DNA of 64,000 nucleotides, taken from assembly GCA_028532985.1 (NCBI GenBank), contig JANCIK010000012.1, forward strand, positions 1,860,001-1,924,000. The letters run 5' to 3'. The notes beneath the pieces were generated by a model, which was given only the letters and a program-made list of their open reading frames with translations, did no database searches and was not told the DNA's origin. Shown piece by piece: positions 1 through 11,662 of this stretch (position 1 is its first letter; each line of letters begins with the position of its first letter). The position numbers and the translations under genes were made by a program. The DNA is from Stropharia rugosoannulata (lineage: Eukaryota > Basidiomycota > Agaricomycetes > Agaricales > Strophariaceae).

Positions 1-950
1 ACTAATTTCCCCTTCAAGATTTCCCCTTCTAGAAATGGCATTAAATACCTTCTGCGACGGAAGCATCGGCCTGGCGGTGCCAGTCCTAGTGAGACTCACT
101 GAGTATCTCACTGATCTCCACAACCCATTGTCTCTGATGTCAATATGATAGCATTTGGGGCTTGAAATGGATGAAACAAACAGCTATGAAGGACTGCAAG
201 CAAGCCAGGCTTTGATTCTTTGTCTCCTTCATGGCGCACTAGTCTCGCAAGCCAGCCGTGTGGGTGTCCAAATAAGGTATCCAGGCCAAGCCGGCAAGCG
301 ATCACTAAAAGTGATGGGCACAGGCCATGTTGCCGCCATCAATTTTTGCTGATGGCTCAAAAACAAGGCGACATACCATTTTAGGACACGAACGTCTGGC
401 TCGCGAACCTGTTGCAGTGACGACCAGTGCCCGCTTTCCGCTTGACCGTCTCTGGCCTTAAATACTTATCAGAGTACGGTACTTAGTACCCATGCATCAT
501 ACACTAGTAAGCTTATATATGCGCCTTAAATTCACTCTTCTGCCTACCAATTGACATAGCCATAAGCATATCAGGCCTCGGAGCAACAATTCAAGGGAAG
601 TGCGCCCAAGTGCATGCTTGTCGCAGATGTATTGCAGGCCAGCTTTGCCAAATTCAACAGATAACTGCATGTGTACCCGTGTTCTTCACGGTGTCCATGC
701 CATGTTGCCAGGCGACCTTGGGGTCCTTCTCTTCCTCTAGGCGTTGCTCGTCGCGGCCGATCGTATCACGCTAACTGCTCGGCACCTCATCTTCAATGTT
801 GCGTACGCTCTCTTTGACTGCTCCAGCTTGGCCTTCGATGGCGCCAGGGAAAGACGGAAAGCAGATACCTTGGAATGGCGAGGTGCCTTCAGAGGTCGCG
901 GATGACCATGGCGTGGTGAGAAGAGTGCGGAGCACTCGACGGATACTTGC
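1..950. repeat. Internally deleted copy of the 4.9-8.3 kb segment
   Basis: Blocks of this stretch match, in the same order, blocks far apart further downstream. Positions 1-120 match about 4908-5043 (same 'ccccttcaagatttcccctt' start). Positions 115-150 match about 5264-5293, 430-655 match about 5420-5640, and 680-950 match about 7980-8270. The last block lies inside the HAM1-like gene, so it is a minus-strand coding fragment of that gene. It differs by many substitutions and small indels. The most economical reading is a segmental duplication followed by large internal deletions. No gene of its own is visible. Confidence 0.85.
680..950 (-). pseudogene. HAM1-like gene fragment (pseudogene)
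   Basis: This is a degenerate copy of the second coding exon of the intact HAM1-like gene at 6004-8636. Recognisable short stretches on the minus strand include the equivalents of RTLLTT, WSSATSEGTS, GQAG and IEDEV. The flanking parts of the gene (N-terminus, long C-terminal domain) are absent. Substitutions and length changes break the frame, so it cannot make the protein. Confidence 0.8.
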
Positions 951-1566
951 CCTTCTTGATATATGCGTCATGTTCGGGCGGCGAGACAGGCAGTCCGAGC
1001 CTGTTTGAGTATATTACTCACATTTCAAAGTGTCGGCCGAGTACCCATCCCAGACATTGGCAAGGCTATGCGTCGTTGGCATCGCGAGTGTAAACAGTTC
1101 GAGCAGGGTCATCTTCCTCTCGTTGTCCGCGTCTTGCAGCTCAATTCGGCGGTAAAGCGCGTCTTGATTATACGTGACATCGCGCACCTCGGCTCATACC
1201 TGACGGCAGTTGGACGATCATGACAGTAACCTGGCAAGGCTTCCTGCGAAAACTTATGTTTCTGTTCGGAGATCAAGCGCAGATTATTTGGGAGTGATTT
1301 CTGATGAAAAATCCAATGTTTCAATGTTTCGACGCTTGTTCGACCCTCCTGGCAGTCTCTGTAGAAATCATCATGATCCAATTGTGATTCAAGTTGTAAT
1401 TCACGCACTACATAAGGGGAGGTCCTCAAATTTCCCTTTCTTCGGATTGTTTTGTCTTTGCTTGTCCTGGTTTTTTTGCGCCATTTCTTCCACTAAGGGC
1501 TAGACCCTGCACCTTTTCCTCTTTTCTGACATTCGTTTTCCAGACTACCTCACTGTGTGGAGGAAG
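951..1566. other. Intergenic, no gene recognised
   Basis: Only short overlapping open frames on both strands are visible, none with splice sites or motifs that suggest a gene. It holds the presumed promoter of the membrane-protein gene that starts at 1567. Confidence 0.5.
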
Positions 1567-3127
1567 ATGTTGAACATCTTTTATGGCGGATTGGCTGCCT
1601 GGTTTTTGCTTACCTTCGTGGCAGTTCCTGCCGCTGCTGACCCTAATAATCCTATCCCAAGACTCTTCCAATGGAAATTTGCCGATAGCGTATGTTGTGC
1701 ATAAAGATCCAGACAGAAGCAGTACTCGCTGACGCACAAGAATAGACATTATCGGAATCATTACCCACTTGCACTCAACTTGGCATTATCGTCGAGTCGG
1801 AAGACATAACGACAAACACCACTATCGGTGTGCCCCCGTATTATATGATATCTTTCGCGATCGATTCAACCCCAGTCACTCAACTCATTGGAGAAGACCA
1901 GAACAATCTGCAATGGACCATCATCCAGCCTGTTGGTACGTCTGCACTAGTATTACATACTTCCCGTGACCCAGCTGAGATAAAAATAGGGTCCCAATTA
2001 CTACTCAGCGTAGTTGATTCCCAAGGAAACTCGGGGGGAAGTTTGCCAGACCTTATAACTGTCATCTGTATGTCAAGCATTCTTCAGTTTCTTCATTTCC
2101 CCTCTGATCCACTTCAATTTTAGCTGGACAAACGACGCAATGCGTCAGTACGCCATTGAACACTCCAGTGTTCACTGTCAGCTCCAATGTCACTGGCAAC
2201 TTGAATACATGTTCTCCTTGGGGTCTAAATATCTCGGGAGGCACTCCTCCATATGTTGTTACCCTCTTAGAGACGGCAGAGACCGTCGTAACCAATGTGA
2301 CAGTACCGTTTGGCGACAATAGATTCACATATATCAATCGAGCAGTTGCTGGGGGGCAAATGATTGGTGAGTACTTCTGACATAGTTCTCAGTTAGCCCA
2401 ACGTTATGTGTACTCAGTACTAATGATTATTATACATCTTAGCTGGAGTTAGTGACCTGTAAGTATCTATTGATCTTATCAAGCATACCTTGAGACAGGA
2501 CCACGTACTCATCTTTCTGTGATTGTAGGACTGGTCGGTGGGCAAGTGGGACACCGATTGTAAACGCCGTTGGTAAGTTCCACCACATCTGAAACTTGAA
2601 AAGTTGTACATACTGAATTTCCGCAAGGTTCGCTCGACACTGATTGCATTGGTCTCACAAGTTTTAGTGGAAACACCTCAATCATTGACGTGCAAGACAA
2701 CGATTTGGCCACGTTAATGAAAGCTGATTCGACTTCAGCCCACTGCCACCTCCGAAAAATCACTGCAGTAGCTGTGGTCATTATTGCGATTCTGATCCTA
2801 GGAATAGCTATTTCCGTGCTTGTGTGGGTCTTGAGAAGACGGAGACTCCGTCAAAGGCAACTTAAGATAGCAGCCACGCTCCCTACACAATTTTCTGCGT
2901 TCTCTCATCAGGCAAGCAGGAATGCTGGCCGGGTGATCAACAGTAAATTGCAAAGACTCAATGTTGAGCCGCCTCCGGATCGACGATACCAACCTGCAGG
3001 CAACGCAGAGGTGGCTATGCAGAATCCATTCATTACCGAGCAGGAGCGACAGACAACAAGTAATTCCCTGACACGGGGTACAGAAGCCTCCATGAGATCA
3101 CTTCCAAGCTATGTGACAATGTTGTAG
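1567..3127 (+). CDS. Type I single-pass membrane protein, unknown function (copy 1)
   Basis: I do not recognise a named family. The ATG opens a signal peptide (MLNIFYGGLAAWFLLTFVAV, then PAAA). It is followed by an ectodomain encoded in several short exons with introns near 1690-1746, 1935-1980, 2070-2123, 2366-2442, 2457-2529 and 2572-2628. A strong hydrophobic helix (AVVIIAILILGIAISVLVWV) is followed by an arginine-rich stop-transfer (LRRRRLRQRQ) and a polar cytosolic tail ending at the TAG at 3125-3127. Exons align with the minus-strand gene at 20122-21966: both have PPYYMI-FA, N-L-WT, TQCV, PWGL and IPFG/VPFG-N-FTYINRA blocks. This makes them paralogues, probably cell-surface proteins. 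Exact exon ends around 1935-1980 are uncertain. Confidence 0.75.
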
Positions 3128-3354
3128 CCTAAGTGAATGGAGAGCATAAATGATGTTGCTCATCCAGTTTGGCAAGTGGGTTGTTTTTAGACCAACAGTT
3201 ATAGAGTAGGTGCTAATGAGGGTGTAATCACACATTTGCAAATGTATTATACGCCTACTACAGTGAGGCGGTGGGACTTAAAAAAAAGATTTACCAGTCT
3301 CATTTTGTACGTTCATACATACATGTAATTCTTTGCGACGAAACTTTTTTCTAG
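3128..3354. other. Convergent intergenic region
   Basis: Short AT-rich spacer between the 3' ends of the membrane-protein gene and the SDR gene. It presumably carries both polyadenylation signals. Nothing else is visible. Confidence 0.5.
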
Positions 3355-4342
3355 CTATGCGTCAAAATCAAGATCAACACTCCATTTCTGAGCGGCTTCA
3401 ACTGCCTCCTTGACAGATTCCAAATGGGGAGGTATGATTTCCAGTGCGTCTTTACCTATCGGTATTCTCAACGGCACCGTGTCGTCGATAGCAATTCTAT
3501 AAATTTCACGCGACGCCTTGTAAGGGTCTGCACTGCCCGCTTCGACGCTGCCGGAACTGAAGCGATGTCGGACTTGATTTGTAAGAAGGTCTTCTCGATT
3601 GTACGCTGGATGAGCAGGCACATGTTTGTTTCCTGTTGGGCCTACACCGCGCGTTTTGAATGAACCCAGCTCCAACAGAGTAATCTTTATATTCCACAAA
3701 GGATGCAGCTCGTTAGACCATGCTTGCAACAGGCCTTCAATAGCATATTTTCTGCCGGTGCACATTTAGTAGTTTAGTAGCTGTGCATAACTACATAAAG
3801 GAGGAGACTTACGTAGCGCTGTAGAAACCAAGGCCCGGTCTCGCAACTACGCCGAGCATGCTGGAACTCTGAATGAAGCGTCCCCCTTGAGGTTTGTTGA
3901 CGTCTCGGAAAATATCGAAGGCTTCTCTTGCAACATTTACAGATCCCCAGAAGTTGACCTCAAATAAGGCACGAGCGTCTTCATCTGAATTTCCTTCTAT
4001 CTCTCCGATCGTTGCGTATCCTGCATTGCTATACACAACGTCGACGCGACCAAATTTGTTGACGGCTTTTGCAAATGCAGTCTTGATCTCGGAAGCAGAT
4101 GAGACGTCGAGCTTGAGAGGAAATAGCTGGTTACTGGGATACTTCTGGACGAGGTCGGATACTGCCTTTGGGTCGCGCATTGTAGCAGTAACTTTGTTAC
4201 CTTGCTCAAGAAGGTATACAAGCATGGCACGGCCAAGACCAGAAGAGGCTCCAGTTACTTCAAAAAATATTAGAATAACAGTAACGCTAAATGAACACTA
4301 CCACTGACCAAACCAAACCTTGCTCTGTGCGTCGGAAGTCAT
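3355..4342 (-). CDS. Short-chain dehydrogenase/reductase (classical SDR)
   Basis: This is an NAD(P)-dependent oxidoreductase of the classical SDR family; the substrate is unknown. Three exons are joined by two introns (about 4254-4303 and 3763-3812). The first join restores the cofactor motif VTGASSGLG right after the start (MTSDAQSKVWF). LDVSS follows, then SNAGY (the NAG motif), a serine-rich strand (SSSMLGV) and the catalytic YSATK, whose tyrosine and lysine are separated by the second intron. The C-terminal substrate-binding part ends at DFDA. At about 290 residues it has the usual length. The start is the first ATG and places the Rossmann glycines where the family expects them. It is convergent with the membrane-protein gene. 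Confidence 0.93.
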
Positions 4343-6003
4343 GCTTTAGCTTACTATTGCAATTTGAGTTGCTACTGGAAAAACGAAGTAATTTGCCAAG
4401 TTGAATTTATATTCTGGAAAACGCTGAATCGGCGACTCAACAATAAATCACTTATGTGCTGAAGAAGATGAAGATTGGATAGCCTCAACACAAGCTCAGT
4501 AAGCAGATAATCGGTAGAGCTGAGTAAAGTGATTTTAGATATCATCCTCGGCGTTTGCTCGGTGTTAGTAATCCTGTTGGATGATAACACTGGCCTTGCC
4601 CATCAGATAGGTCTTCTTCAATTTTACAATGTTAGAGTGCTTTCTGTGGAATGTAACAATATTTGTATACAAGCCTGTTCACTTCATATTTACTACCCAC
4701 GGACCTATAATATATGTTAGTCTAGTGGTCCGTTTTGACTCGATTAGAAATATTCAATGGGTATTTTGGGACAGCGGTGCTTACTCAGGCTCACCTTGGC
4801 ATAACGTACATAATTTCTGATTCTGTCCGAGTCAGCATGTTGTGAGCGCTGGTCATATGTGGCAGATGGACCCACAGCAAACATTTGCACTGCCCTGCGC
4901 AATGATAGTGGTATTTCCCCTTCAAGATTTCCCCTTCTAGAGATGACATTAAATAAATTTGTGTTGCGTTTGTCCCAAGTATCCTCCCGGAAGCACTGGC
5001 CTGGCGGCGCCCGTTCTAGTGAGACTAGACATGTATCACTGAGTATCAAGTGAGTATGCGTAAACCAGAAAGAGTATAGGGGGTTCAAAGCAAGTGGAGA
5101 CGAAGTGGAGAATTTGGTTCAAATAACGCGTCGCGCGACGCCTGTCGTATTTTCCCACCTTCCTCCCTTTCTCCCCACCGTCATAACCCCCGAGTCTTCC
5201 CTTGCTGGCTCTTTGAAGTTGTCGATTACGACTTGGGCACAACATTCCCTGAAACTTGTCTCCACAACACATTACCTACGATGTCGATATGATATTCATC
5301 CGTGCAGCGAGATAGCCCAGGCGTAGCCGTAGTGCGCAACCCTCTTCCTCTTTTGCGAACTTCATTCAACAATCTTTACGCACGCTAAAGGAAACGCTGC
5401 GACATCAAAATGGATTACACTCCGCTTGACCGTCTCTGTCTTTGAGTACTTACCAGAGTACTTAGCACCCATGCACCATACACTAGTAAGCTCATATATG
5501 CGCCTTAAATTCATTCTTCTTCTTACCAATTGGCGTAGCAATAAGCATATCAGGTCTCGGAGCAACGAGTCAAGGGAGGCGCATACAAATGCATGTTTGA
5601 ATTGGACGTATTGCAGGCTATCTTCGCCAAATTCAACAGATAACCACATGTATGCACCATATTCTTTGATACAACCCTGAACGCGCGCGACTTAGGGCCG
5701 TGTCGATAAAGATTGCGATATGCAGGCCTTGTACAATACTTCCCATTCCATTCACAGTTAACTGAAACCAGCCAGAACTTTCTCAAGTTGACCCAGCTTA
5801 CGACATATCCCTCACGTACCACTGCCATGACTGTATATAGGCTAACTCCCGCATTCAGATCCTCAAGTCAAGGCGAAAACATAATCATGAAAGGAACAAT
5901 TGATTTGCGCTGGAATCGTTATCATACAACTAACTACTTTTGCTCATATGGTACATAGTGGTAACGGTATTGCGTACACGATGATATGAAGAAAGAAACA
6001 GAC
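4343..6003. other. Intergenic with source blocks of the 1-950 duplication
   Basis: No gene is recognised. Positions 4908-5043, 5264-5293 and 5420-5640 are the less rearranged counterparts of sequences found compressed at 1-655. Short open frames on both strands lack motifs and credible introns. Confidence 0.5.
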
Positions 6004-8636
6004 CTAGAAATCAAATGCATTGCTTTGCCATCCCTCTTTCTGCGACTCATTTTCGCGTTTCCTGTCGACAGCTCGGCGGAAGCTAGAAATCTTTCGCTTG
6101 CCCTCCTGTACAACACTCTGTGCTGTATCCTTTGCGGCATACTTCAACTGCGTTGCGTTGACATCGACATCCATCGCCGTACCCGTTGCTTTGCGCGCAG
6201 CCTCATCGACAGGCATACCGAGCACCTCCTCTCCAACGCGCTCAAGCTTGTCCTTGATGGGCTCCGAACCAGTTCCGAGCGGGCCCCGTTTGTCCCCAGA
6301 AAGGATCTGTGGCTCTGCGCCCATCGCGAACGTCGACTTGCGCACAGTGCCGCCCTCTCCCAGCTCGTTGGCGCCAACCGTCACCTTCTGCTCGACGATC
6401 ACGCCCGTGCCTGTCACCTTCCAGCTCATGTCCATTGGCGAGGCGCGCGTCTCGCGCTCGATCTTGCCGATTTCGCTCCAGACAGCAGCAGCGAGCGACG
6501 CGCCGTGACTGAGGCCAGTGTCTTGGAATACCTGGCGGCGCTTGCTCACGTCGTATGCAGCGCCATCAGCGTACTCGACGAGAGCGCGGAGCTGCTCCGT
6601 GAGCGTTTTCTCGAGGGCCTCGCGGAGACGCGAGACCATGAGCGGACGGAAGAGGGTGACGATGACAGAGTGGTTGGAGTCGCGAACGTCGAAGCCAACG
6701 TCGTCTGCGATGGAGACAGACGCGCGCTCGAGGATGTGGAAGTGTTTGCGCTCCTCACGAGAGTTTCGGCCCTTTACGTCTTGGGGAATGAGACGGAGCT
6801 TGAGGTCGACGTCGATTCCCTTCTCGGGCAGCTTCAGACCCATGAGACCGGTGAACTCGCTGGGACCGACCGTGGCAGTCTTGTCCTTGTACCAGAACGA
6901 AACATCCTTCAGGGCCAACTGTAAAGCTTGGATGCGGATGTGGGTGAGAGCGCCGATCGCGGTATGTGAACCAACACTGGGAGAGGCGGATGTCTGAATG
7001 TCGACGTCGGTGATGTTGCGAATGTAGACATGCGAAGGGAGGATGTTCAAGGAAGAAATGTCCAAGTTCTCCAGAACAAATTCGATTTCCGAGTCCTTGT
7101 ACTCGGTCCTGGAGATACAATCAGTCCCGGTTTCTTGACATATAATTGTAAGGCTTACCTTGGAATAGGAACATCGCTCATCTTGGACAACATGCTGGGG
7201 ATATATACCTTGAAGAGGTCTTGCCAGAACCAGGTAGCCTGCTCGATGGCAGCCTGCATACCCGACTTCGCCTCTTCGCCGACTTGTACCAAACCGCGTT
7301 CAATGTCATCGCCGAGCTTGGCATGAGCGTCACGCATGCGGTTGAGGTCCTTGTCGTTCTTCCATCCTTCCTCGATCTGAGCGAGCTCGGATTTGGCACC
7401 AGCCACGGCGTCCTTCCAAGTCTCGTCCTTCTCGAGCATGGTCCTCCAGCGGACGCGAAGTTCCTTGCGCTTCGCCCTGGACTCGTCGCTGCGAACATAG
7501 TCGACCTCGGAAAGATTTCTGCGGAGCAGGGTGAAGAACTCGTTGAACCACGCCTTGAGGTCCTCGTCTTTCGAGATGGAACTGGCGCATGATCGGAATT
7601 TCTGAAGAAGGGGAGTGAGGGGTCTGCCAGCCAGACGCTCAATAAGAGTCTGTATGAGCCGTAGAGCCTTGGGGACGTGTTGTTCAGGAGTGGGGTCGGA
7701 GACGAAAGTGGAAAGAGTGGTGTTGGGATCCGAGGCGGCGTCGATCATACGCGTGAGGCGGTCTTGGATGATGCCGAAGATGGTGTCCAGAGACTGTCTG
7801 TATTCGGGGTCTGACTGTGCCCTGTCGACCAGCTGCAGATATTGTTAGCGTCGATGTGAGTACGAGATGAGAGTGAAGGCTCACCTTGTAAAAGGCATCC
7901 TGAAGCCTTGTGGTGGCCTTCTCAGCGTTCTCCTCGAACTTCGCCGTGGTGTCTTGAGTGGCCCCAATGACTGTGGTACCTGCGTTCTTCACGGTGTCCA
8001 TGCCATGTTGCCAGGCGACCTTGGGGTCCTTCTCTTCCTCTAGGCGTTGCTTGTCGCGGCCGATCGTATCACGCTTCCCGCTCTGCACCTCGTCTTCAAT
8101 GTTGAGCAAGCTCTCTTTGGCTGCTCCTGCTTGGCCCTCGATGACACCAGCAGCCTCGGCCAGGGAGAGACGGAAAACAGAGAATAGGTCTTGGAATAGC
8201 GAGGTGCCTTCAGAGGTCGCGGATGACCATAGCGTGGTGAGAAGAGTGCGGAGCGCTCGGCGGATAGCGTTGATGTCTTTCAGTGCCTGGTCCTTGTTTG
8301 CTTCTGCTTCTGGAGTGACTGTCAAGTCTCCTTCCGTCAAGTGCCAGATGGCCTCTTGTAGGATGTTGTCGGCTGCACATCCCGGGTAAGCTGAAGTCAG
8401 AAATGAAAAGGAGAGGACGTACAGTTCTTGCTGTTCCCGAGCTGCTTGTACGCATCGAGCACATTCCGGATGTCGTCAGCGAGGACGCGGCCCTGATTGC
8501 TGAGCTGTGTGTTTGAGCTGGGCTCGAGCTGGGTGATGCCGACATGGCTGAGCCAGTCGATGAAGCTGTTCGCTTGTTGGGTGGTGGGGAGCTTGCCAGC
8601 CTCGAAGGCGGCCATTACGGTAGTTGTTCGTTCCAT
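6004..8636 (-). CDS. HAM1-like / DUF4449 protein
   Basis: This long fungal protein resembles the HAM1-like N- and C-terminal (DUF4449) family, whose biochemical role is not established. Four exons are joined by three clear introns (about 8390-8421, 7835-7885 and 7108-7159), all GT-AG and frame-preserving, giving roughly 820 residues. The N-terminal two thirds are helical and charged (repeated Glu/Lys/Gln stretches, ISKDEDLKAWFNEFF, RVRWRTMLEKDE). The C-terminal third is a beta-rich domain (VYIRNITDVDIQT, DVDLKLRLIPQDV, GFDVRDSNHSVIVTLF) with a basic tail. The start chosen is MERTTTVMAAF, because a TATATA element at about 8693-8698 would place transcription start just upstream of it. The in-frame ATG at 8676 would then lie too close to that element. 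A broken copy of exon 2 lies at 680-950. Confidence 0.85.
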
Positions 8637-8692
8637 ATTGTAGATTGCGAGGGGGATGATAGTGAGGAGAGACATGGCAAGTGAGGTTGCCC

Positions 8693-8698
8693 TATATA
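8693..8698 (-). promoter_or_regulatory. TATA box of the HAM1-like gene
   Basis: TATATA reads on the minus strand 57 bases before the chosen start codon. It supports the ATG at 8636 over the one at 8676. Confidence 0.5.
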
Positions 8699-9737
8699 CG
8701 GCGCGCTCCAGCCTTAAGTCGGGTTTCGGTTTGGTCACATATGACGCAATCCGCCCGCTGCGCTGCGCTCCTCCCCAGCGCGTCATTCTCTGTCATTCTC
8801 CGGCATACTAGTATACCCTAGTTGCAGACGCTATGGATCGATAACACCTTCCATGACGCGCGTTTGAATTGTAGAATGTCCTTAATGACCTTCAGAATGA
8901 ATGGCAAAGGTGGTACACCCGTCTTCGCAGAAAATGACTGTATAACGGGGAGAGAGGCGCGGCTCTCTCCGAGTCACATTGCATCACATACTTTACGGGG
9001 AACTAGTCAAGGGCATTCATAAAGAAATAAATAGATAAGAAATAGATGGACATTAGTTTCTTGTGTTGTCCCAAATTATGACGTCATGAGGTTAATTACG
9101 CACTGTCCATTTTTGGTACATTGCTCCGGACTCTTACATCATGCCCTGAGCCCCGCTCGGTTTGCGCCCCGTTCTCCCGCCCTTGCTGAGTGCAGATATA
9201 ATTTAGGACTCGATATAGTCTTTAAAATAAGCTATAATGACATATATACACATAAATCAACATGACTGATGGATATTACTGGTGCGGGTAGCGGAGCCAA
9301 TCAGAAGTCAGCGTTTGGGCGCTTAAATTTCACTGCGACGAATTACATCAATAGGAATCGCGTATGTCCGTTTTATCCTTTACTGTGCTTATGAGAACTA
9401 GTGAGATAGCTAATCATCTGCCTGCCTTAGCTCACGAACTAACTAGGCCGGCAATGCGCATGCATGCATGCGTGTACGTTTCGTCCACGGCATCAATGCA
9501 CAAATTAAGTGCAGGTGGCGTATCTGTGATTACAAGAAGCTTGAACAGCCTACCATGGGAAATGAGCACCAGCTAGTTCTGGAATCTTCTCTTCTCGTGT
9601 AGATAACTGTGCCGCACCAAACGGATTTTGGTCCGCTGACTTTTGAACACTGCCCAGGCTTCTACACACGTGTAGAGTAGATGTGCTTCTGTGACTATCA
9701 GCCGTTTTGATATAGAAACCAATATAACCTGCGAGAG
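8699..9737. other. Intergenic, no gene recognised
   Basis: Short open frames only. Includes a small CATG repeat (catgcatgcatg near 9460). No RNA gene or mobile element is recognised. Confidence 0.45.
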
Positions 9738-9747
9738 TATATAAAAG
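9738..9747 (+). promoter_or_regulatory. TATA box, glycine-zipper gene A
   Basis: TATATAAAAG lies 131 bases before the ATG. A likely 5'-UTR intron (donor gtaagc at 9798, acceptor at 9857 or 9867) sits between them. Confidence 0.65.
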
Positions 9748-9868
9748 CTCAAGACAACTCTGGGTACTCTCTTTCGAAGCCCATCCTAGCATACACCGTA
9801 AGCGACCTCATCCACCTTCAACTGACCGTTGTAAAACGTTGCTGAGGAATTACATAGGTATCCATAGC

Positions 9869-10168
9869 ATGGTTGGCATTAACAGATACCCGTCCCCATC
9901 TCCCGTACCATCTGATGATAGCAAATCTGGTTCCTCCGAGCCCAACCCCAACAAGGCCAACGAGCCGTTGAAACAAATCGGGCGCGGCTTTCTCCTGATT
10001 GTCAGCGCTCCCTTTGCCATTGCAGGGATGGGTCTGCAAGCGGTGGGGACAGTTCTGGAGGGTGGTAGCATGCTACTACAGGGTCTGGGAGCCGTTGGGA
10101 AAATACCGCTCGATAAGGTTCGAGAATCCGCTAAAGAAGACGACTCGGAGCCACCGCCTCGTAAATAA
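9869..10168 (+). CDS. Small glycine-zipper protein A
   Basis: A protein of 99 residues in one exon. The N-terminal half is polar and rich in Pro, Ser and Asn. The C-terminal half holds the family core: RGFLLIVSAP, then the small-residue helix FAIAGMGLQAVGTVLEGG, then LLQGLGAVGK. Gly/Ala spaced at i, i+4 (GxxxG-like) suggest a glycine zipper able to pack or insert in a membrane; function unknown. Three paralogues lie nearby (11115, 17772 and 19382). The start at 9869 is the first ATG after the TATA box. A likely 5'-UTR intron ends just before it. Confidence 0.8.
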   Translation: MVGINRYPSPSPVPSDDSKSGSSEPNPNKANEPLKQIGRGFLLIVSAPFAIAGMGLQAVGTVLEGGSMLLQGLGAVGKIPLDKVRESAKEDDSEPPPRK

Positions 10169-10957
10169 CTTGTATAAATTAATTTGCGGTCGAGGTTTTG
10201 TGATCATGAAAAGAACTTTATGTGTTATGTTTTCTCACGTTTAATCTACCTGTGCTTACTTCAATATTTCAATGTTCATCAAAACGGCAACCGATGATGT
10301 ACCATTTTAAATAGTTCGTCATTTTCCCGTCCCGAACGAGATGGACATGGACGACGTGCATGGTTTTCCTGTGCCCCGGACTCAGTGGACGACGGAGTTC
10401 AACTTCTAGCAATCTACCAGTGCTCAAATATTTTGGCCGAGAATTTTTGAACGCCCCGTGTCATGCTCGCACTGGCCGATACGTTTTCGTCCTCCCGTCC
10501 GATCCAATCAAAATGACACAGCATTGCAAGGAGGAACTCAAGCTTTCCATTCGGAAACTCGAAGCGTTATCATTGAAGACGCGTACTACCCCCCATCACC
10601 AATTTCCCGACATAACTTACCAGAATCCATTTCCGTCTGAGGCTGTTGCGATCATAGAAGAGCTTAATGCTATGTATGCCTGCGTGAAGTCTATCTGTGC
10701 TACTTCTTTTACCTTCTGCTTTGTATTTGAGAGAGCTCCGATGTCGATTCGGACTCGCCTTCCTCACTCATTTCTATTTTTAGCAATCACCACGAGCTAT
10801 GTATCTGAATCGCCTGAACGTTTAACATTATATGTTCACATAGGTTGAGCAAGGTGCCCACATGTTTAATCCTATGCGGCTCCCTTCTACTTCTATCTAC
10901 AATGGCTGTTTCTGTTTCGAGAACCTGTGTTCCAACACAGCTACATACAGGACCATG
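10169..10957. other. Intergenic with an uncertain 162-codon open frame (10360-10848, plus)
   Basis: An ATG at 10360 opens 162 codons without an intron. The translation has no recognised motif, no homologue nearby and mixed composition. I do not call it a gene, but it is the only long frame here. Confidence 0.3.
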
Positions 10958-10966
10958 TTTATAAGG
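10958..10966 (+). promoter_or_regulatory. TATA-like element, glycine-zipper gene B
   Basis: TTTATAAGG upstream of a 5'-UTR intron (donor gtaagt at 11030, acceptor at 11077) and the ATG at 11115. The same layout is seen at the three paralogues. Confidence 0.5.
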
Positions 10967-11114
10967 TCGCGCATATTGCAGCGGTTCCTTCAGTTTTCAG
11001 TCGGAACCGTCGAACACTTGTAAGTTATAAGGACTTGTTCTTATTTCTCAGAGCGACTTACTGATCTGTGTGCATAGACGCGTAACGTACCAGTCCAGCC
11101 TCTCGACTCAAACG

Positions 11115-11662
11115 ATGAAGGGAAATGCAAAGACGCAGTCTATGACTGATGGAAAGGACGACAGCCACGGGAAATGGTTCGGGTCCACGCCTTTCAAGTT
11201 TTCCACCACCACCACATCCCCCACCAACACTGCGATACCCAAGGCGGCTGCAGGCAAACCTACCAGTAAAGTTGTAAATGTCGTGCTTATCATCTATAAC
11301 ACATCATTCATCTACTGACTCCAATTAATCCACAGCCGCAGCCTAACAAGAAGCAGGCTCACCTCGACGGGCGAGGAAACGAGCCAAGAAGAAACGAGCC
11401 GAAAAGAAAAGGGGGGCCACAGCCTACCGCGTCAAGTTCAGCGAAGCCAGAGACTCCTATAGAGCAAGCCCGCCGTGGGTTTTTAATGATCGTCAGAGCC
11501 CCGTTGGCCGTTGCAGGGATAGGTTTATATGGAGCCGGTATGGTTTTGGAGGGCGGCAGCATGATTTTGAAAGGACTAGGAGCGATGGGCAAGTTATCGT
11601 TTGAGAAAGTCCGCGAGGGCGTGAAGGGGGAAACATCAGGCCGTAGAAAATATGCAGTATAG
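11115..11662 (+). CDS. Small glycine-zipper protein B
   Basis: Two exons (11115-11273 and 11336-11662), with the intron starting gtaaat and ending cacag in phase 0. The product is about 160 residues. The N-terminal part is Thr/Pro/Lys-rich and the middle is basic (RGNEPRRNEPKRKGGP). The C-terminal core is QARRGFLMIVRAPLAVAGIG, then YGAGMVLEGGSMILKGLGAM. It matches the core of protein A at most positions, so the two are paralogues. This is the only member with an intron inside the coding region. Function unknown; the core is probably membrane-associated or self-assembling. Confidence 0.8.

Noticed and set aside
1109..1429. Minus-strand open frame of 106 codons
   Set aside because: No motif, intron or paralogue; overlaps another random frame on the plus strand.
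4720..4760. tRNA-like A-box (tagtctagtggtc)
   Set aside because: No matching B-box or cloverleaf could be drawn downstream.
5986..6924. Plus-strand open frame of 312 codons
   Set aside because: It is antisense to the last exon of the HAM1-like gene, whose exons and introns join cleanly. The frame is a by-product of GC-rich codon use.
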